In this document: positions 63,862 through 64,000 of the stretch, piece by piece
How the letters are laid out: each line of letters starts with the position of its first letter
How positions within the stretch are numbered: position 1 is the first letter of the stretch
Source: Lysobacterales bacterium
Lineage (GTDB): Bacteria; Pseudomonadota; Gammaproteobacteria; Xanthomonadales; Ahniellaceae
Length of the DNA stretch: 64,000 nt
Assembly: GCA_016182785.1 (NCBI GenBank)
Contig: JACPFU010000038.1
Span: 29,378-93,377, forward strand
Direction of reading: 5' to 3'
Notes under the pieces: model-generated
What the model saw: only the letters and a program-made list of their open reading frames with translations
Databases searched by the model: none
What the model was told of the DNA's origin: nothing
Program-made: the position numbers and the translations under genes

Positions 63862-64000
63862 TGTTGGCGCTCGTTGAAAATTGACCAGGAAAACGGGGTT
63901 CTGCTCGCTGAAAATTGACCAGGGTGTCCAACCTAACCTGCGCGGTGAATCCACCAGCAGGAAGAAGAGGTGCACACCATGGCGATGTACGCGAAAGTTC
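63862..64000 (+). mobile_element. IS21-type insertion sequence, left end (partial)
   Basis: Two 21-bp direct repeats, GCTCGTTGAAAATTGACCAG (63869-63888) and GCTCGCTGAAAATTGACCAG (63903-63922), are spaced 34 bases apart, the multiple terminal repeats typical of IS21 ends. An istA start follows. The element breaks the Tn3-type transposase and continues past the window edge. The exact end (near 63862) is approximate. Confidence 0.75.
63979..64000 (+). CDS. istA: IS21-type transposase IstA, first codons
   Basis: Only ATG-GCG-ATG-TAC-GCG-AAA-GTT (M-A-M-Y-A-K-V) lies in the window, the usual IS21 IstA opening; GTG at 63970 (V-H-T-M) is an alternative start. GAAGAGG stands just upstream. Confidence 0.6.

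Noticed and set aside
63100..63931. Transposase start at 63931
   Set aside because: The first ~25 codons of that frame lie in the IS21-type end repeats, so this is chance read-through, not the true N-terminus.
1..64000. tRNA or rRNA genes
   Set aside because: No T-loop-like or rRNA-like segments were noticed on either strand; a covariance-model search would be decisive.

Overview
The window is very GC-rich, gene-dense bacterial chromosome. Gene content (PsrA-like regulator with a fadBA-type pair, ppsR divergent from ppsA, TcdA, DUF349 protein, TonB receptor, RND pump, REP-like repeats with the GTAGGAGC core) points to a gammaproteobacterium, most likely order Lysobacterales/Xanthomonadales. 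That assignment is inference from gene content; no rRNA or tRNA gene is visible. The right-hand 2.5 kb looks less GC-rich and is made of mobile-element debris.

Layout. 1-8.9 kb: DUF1249 fragment, the PEP synthase pair (ppsR | ppsA), a fatty-acid oxidation block (PsrA-like TetR regulator with a visible promoter and operator, a FadN-type HAD/ECH fusion, thiolase) and a glycosyltransferase. 8.9-16 kb: APC permease, small membrane proteins, TatD nuclease, TcdA, DUF349 protein. 16-29.3 kb: secreted M35 metallopeptidase, TPR-GGDEF protein, cold-shock protein, a TerB/Rieske/unknown operon, a secreted DGFE-tail protein, glutathione peroxidase, class I fumarase, an FG-GAP-like secreted protein, a membrane diguanylate cyclase and a ParE-type toxin-antitoxin pair overlapping its 3' end. 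29.4-45.8 kb: CpeT-like lipoprotein, FAAH-like amidase, DUF2721, acetyl-CoA hydrolase/transferase, ferredoxin-NADP reductase, TonB receptor, Dcp peptidase, DeaD helicase, dienoyl-CoA isomerase-like protein, flavoprotein, GNAT and ankyrin proteins. 45.8-50 kb: RND pump whose membrane-fusion gene is frameshifted at a GC-dinucleotide tract. 50-55 kb: a giant secreted protein built of three ~1.2 kb tandem modules. 55.6-60.6 kb: a tightly coupled four-gene operon (PspA/IM30, AAA+ ATPase, membrane coiled-coil protein, solute-binding/OmpA fusion). 60.7-64 kb: an apparently C-terminally shortened ABC ATPase, a YegP-like gene, a truncated Tn3-type transposase and the end of an IS21-type element.

How the parts fit. 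The 3.6-7.9 kb block is a self-regulated beta-oxidation unit; the dienoyl-CoA isomerase, amidase and acetyl-CoA hydrolase/transferase elsewhere are consistent with a lipid- and protein-scavenging lifestyle, as are several secreted or exported hydrolases (M35, Dcp). Three unrelated exported proteins end in the same short tail (D-G-F-E at or near the stop), which suggests a shared sorting signal. The PspA/AAA/coiled-coil/SBP-OmpA operon is the best candidate here for a poorly described system: it links membrane remodelling, an ATPase motor and a peptidoglycan-anchored periplasmic sensor.
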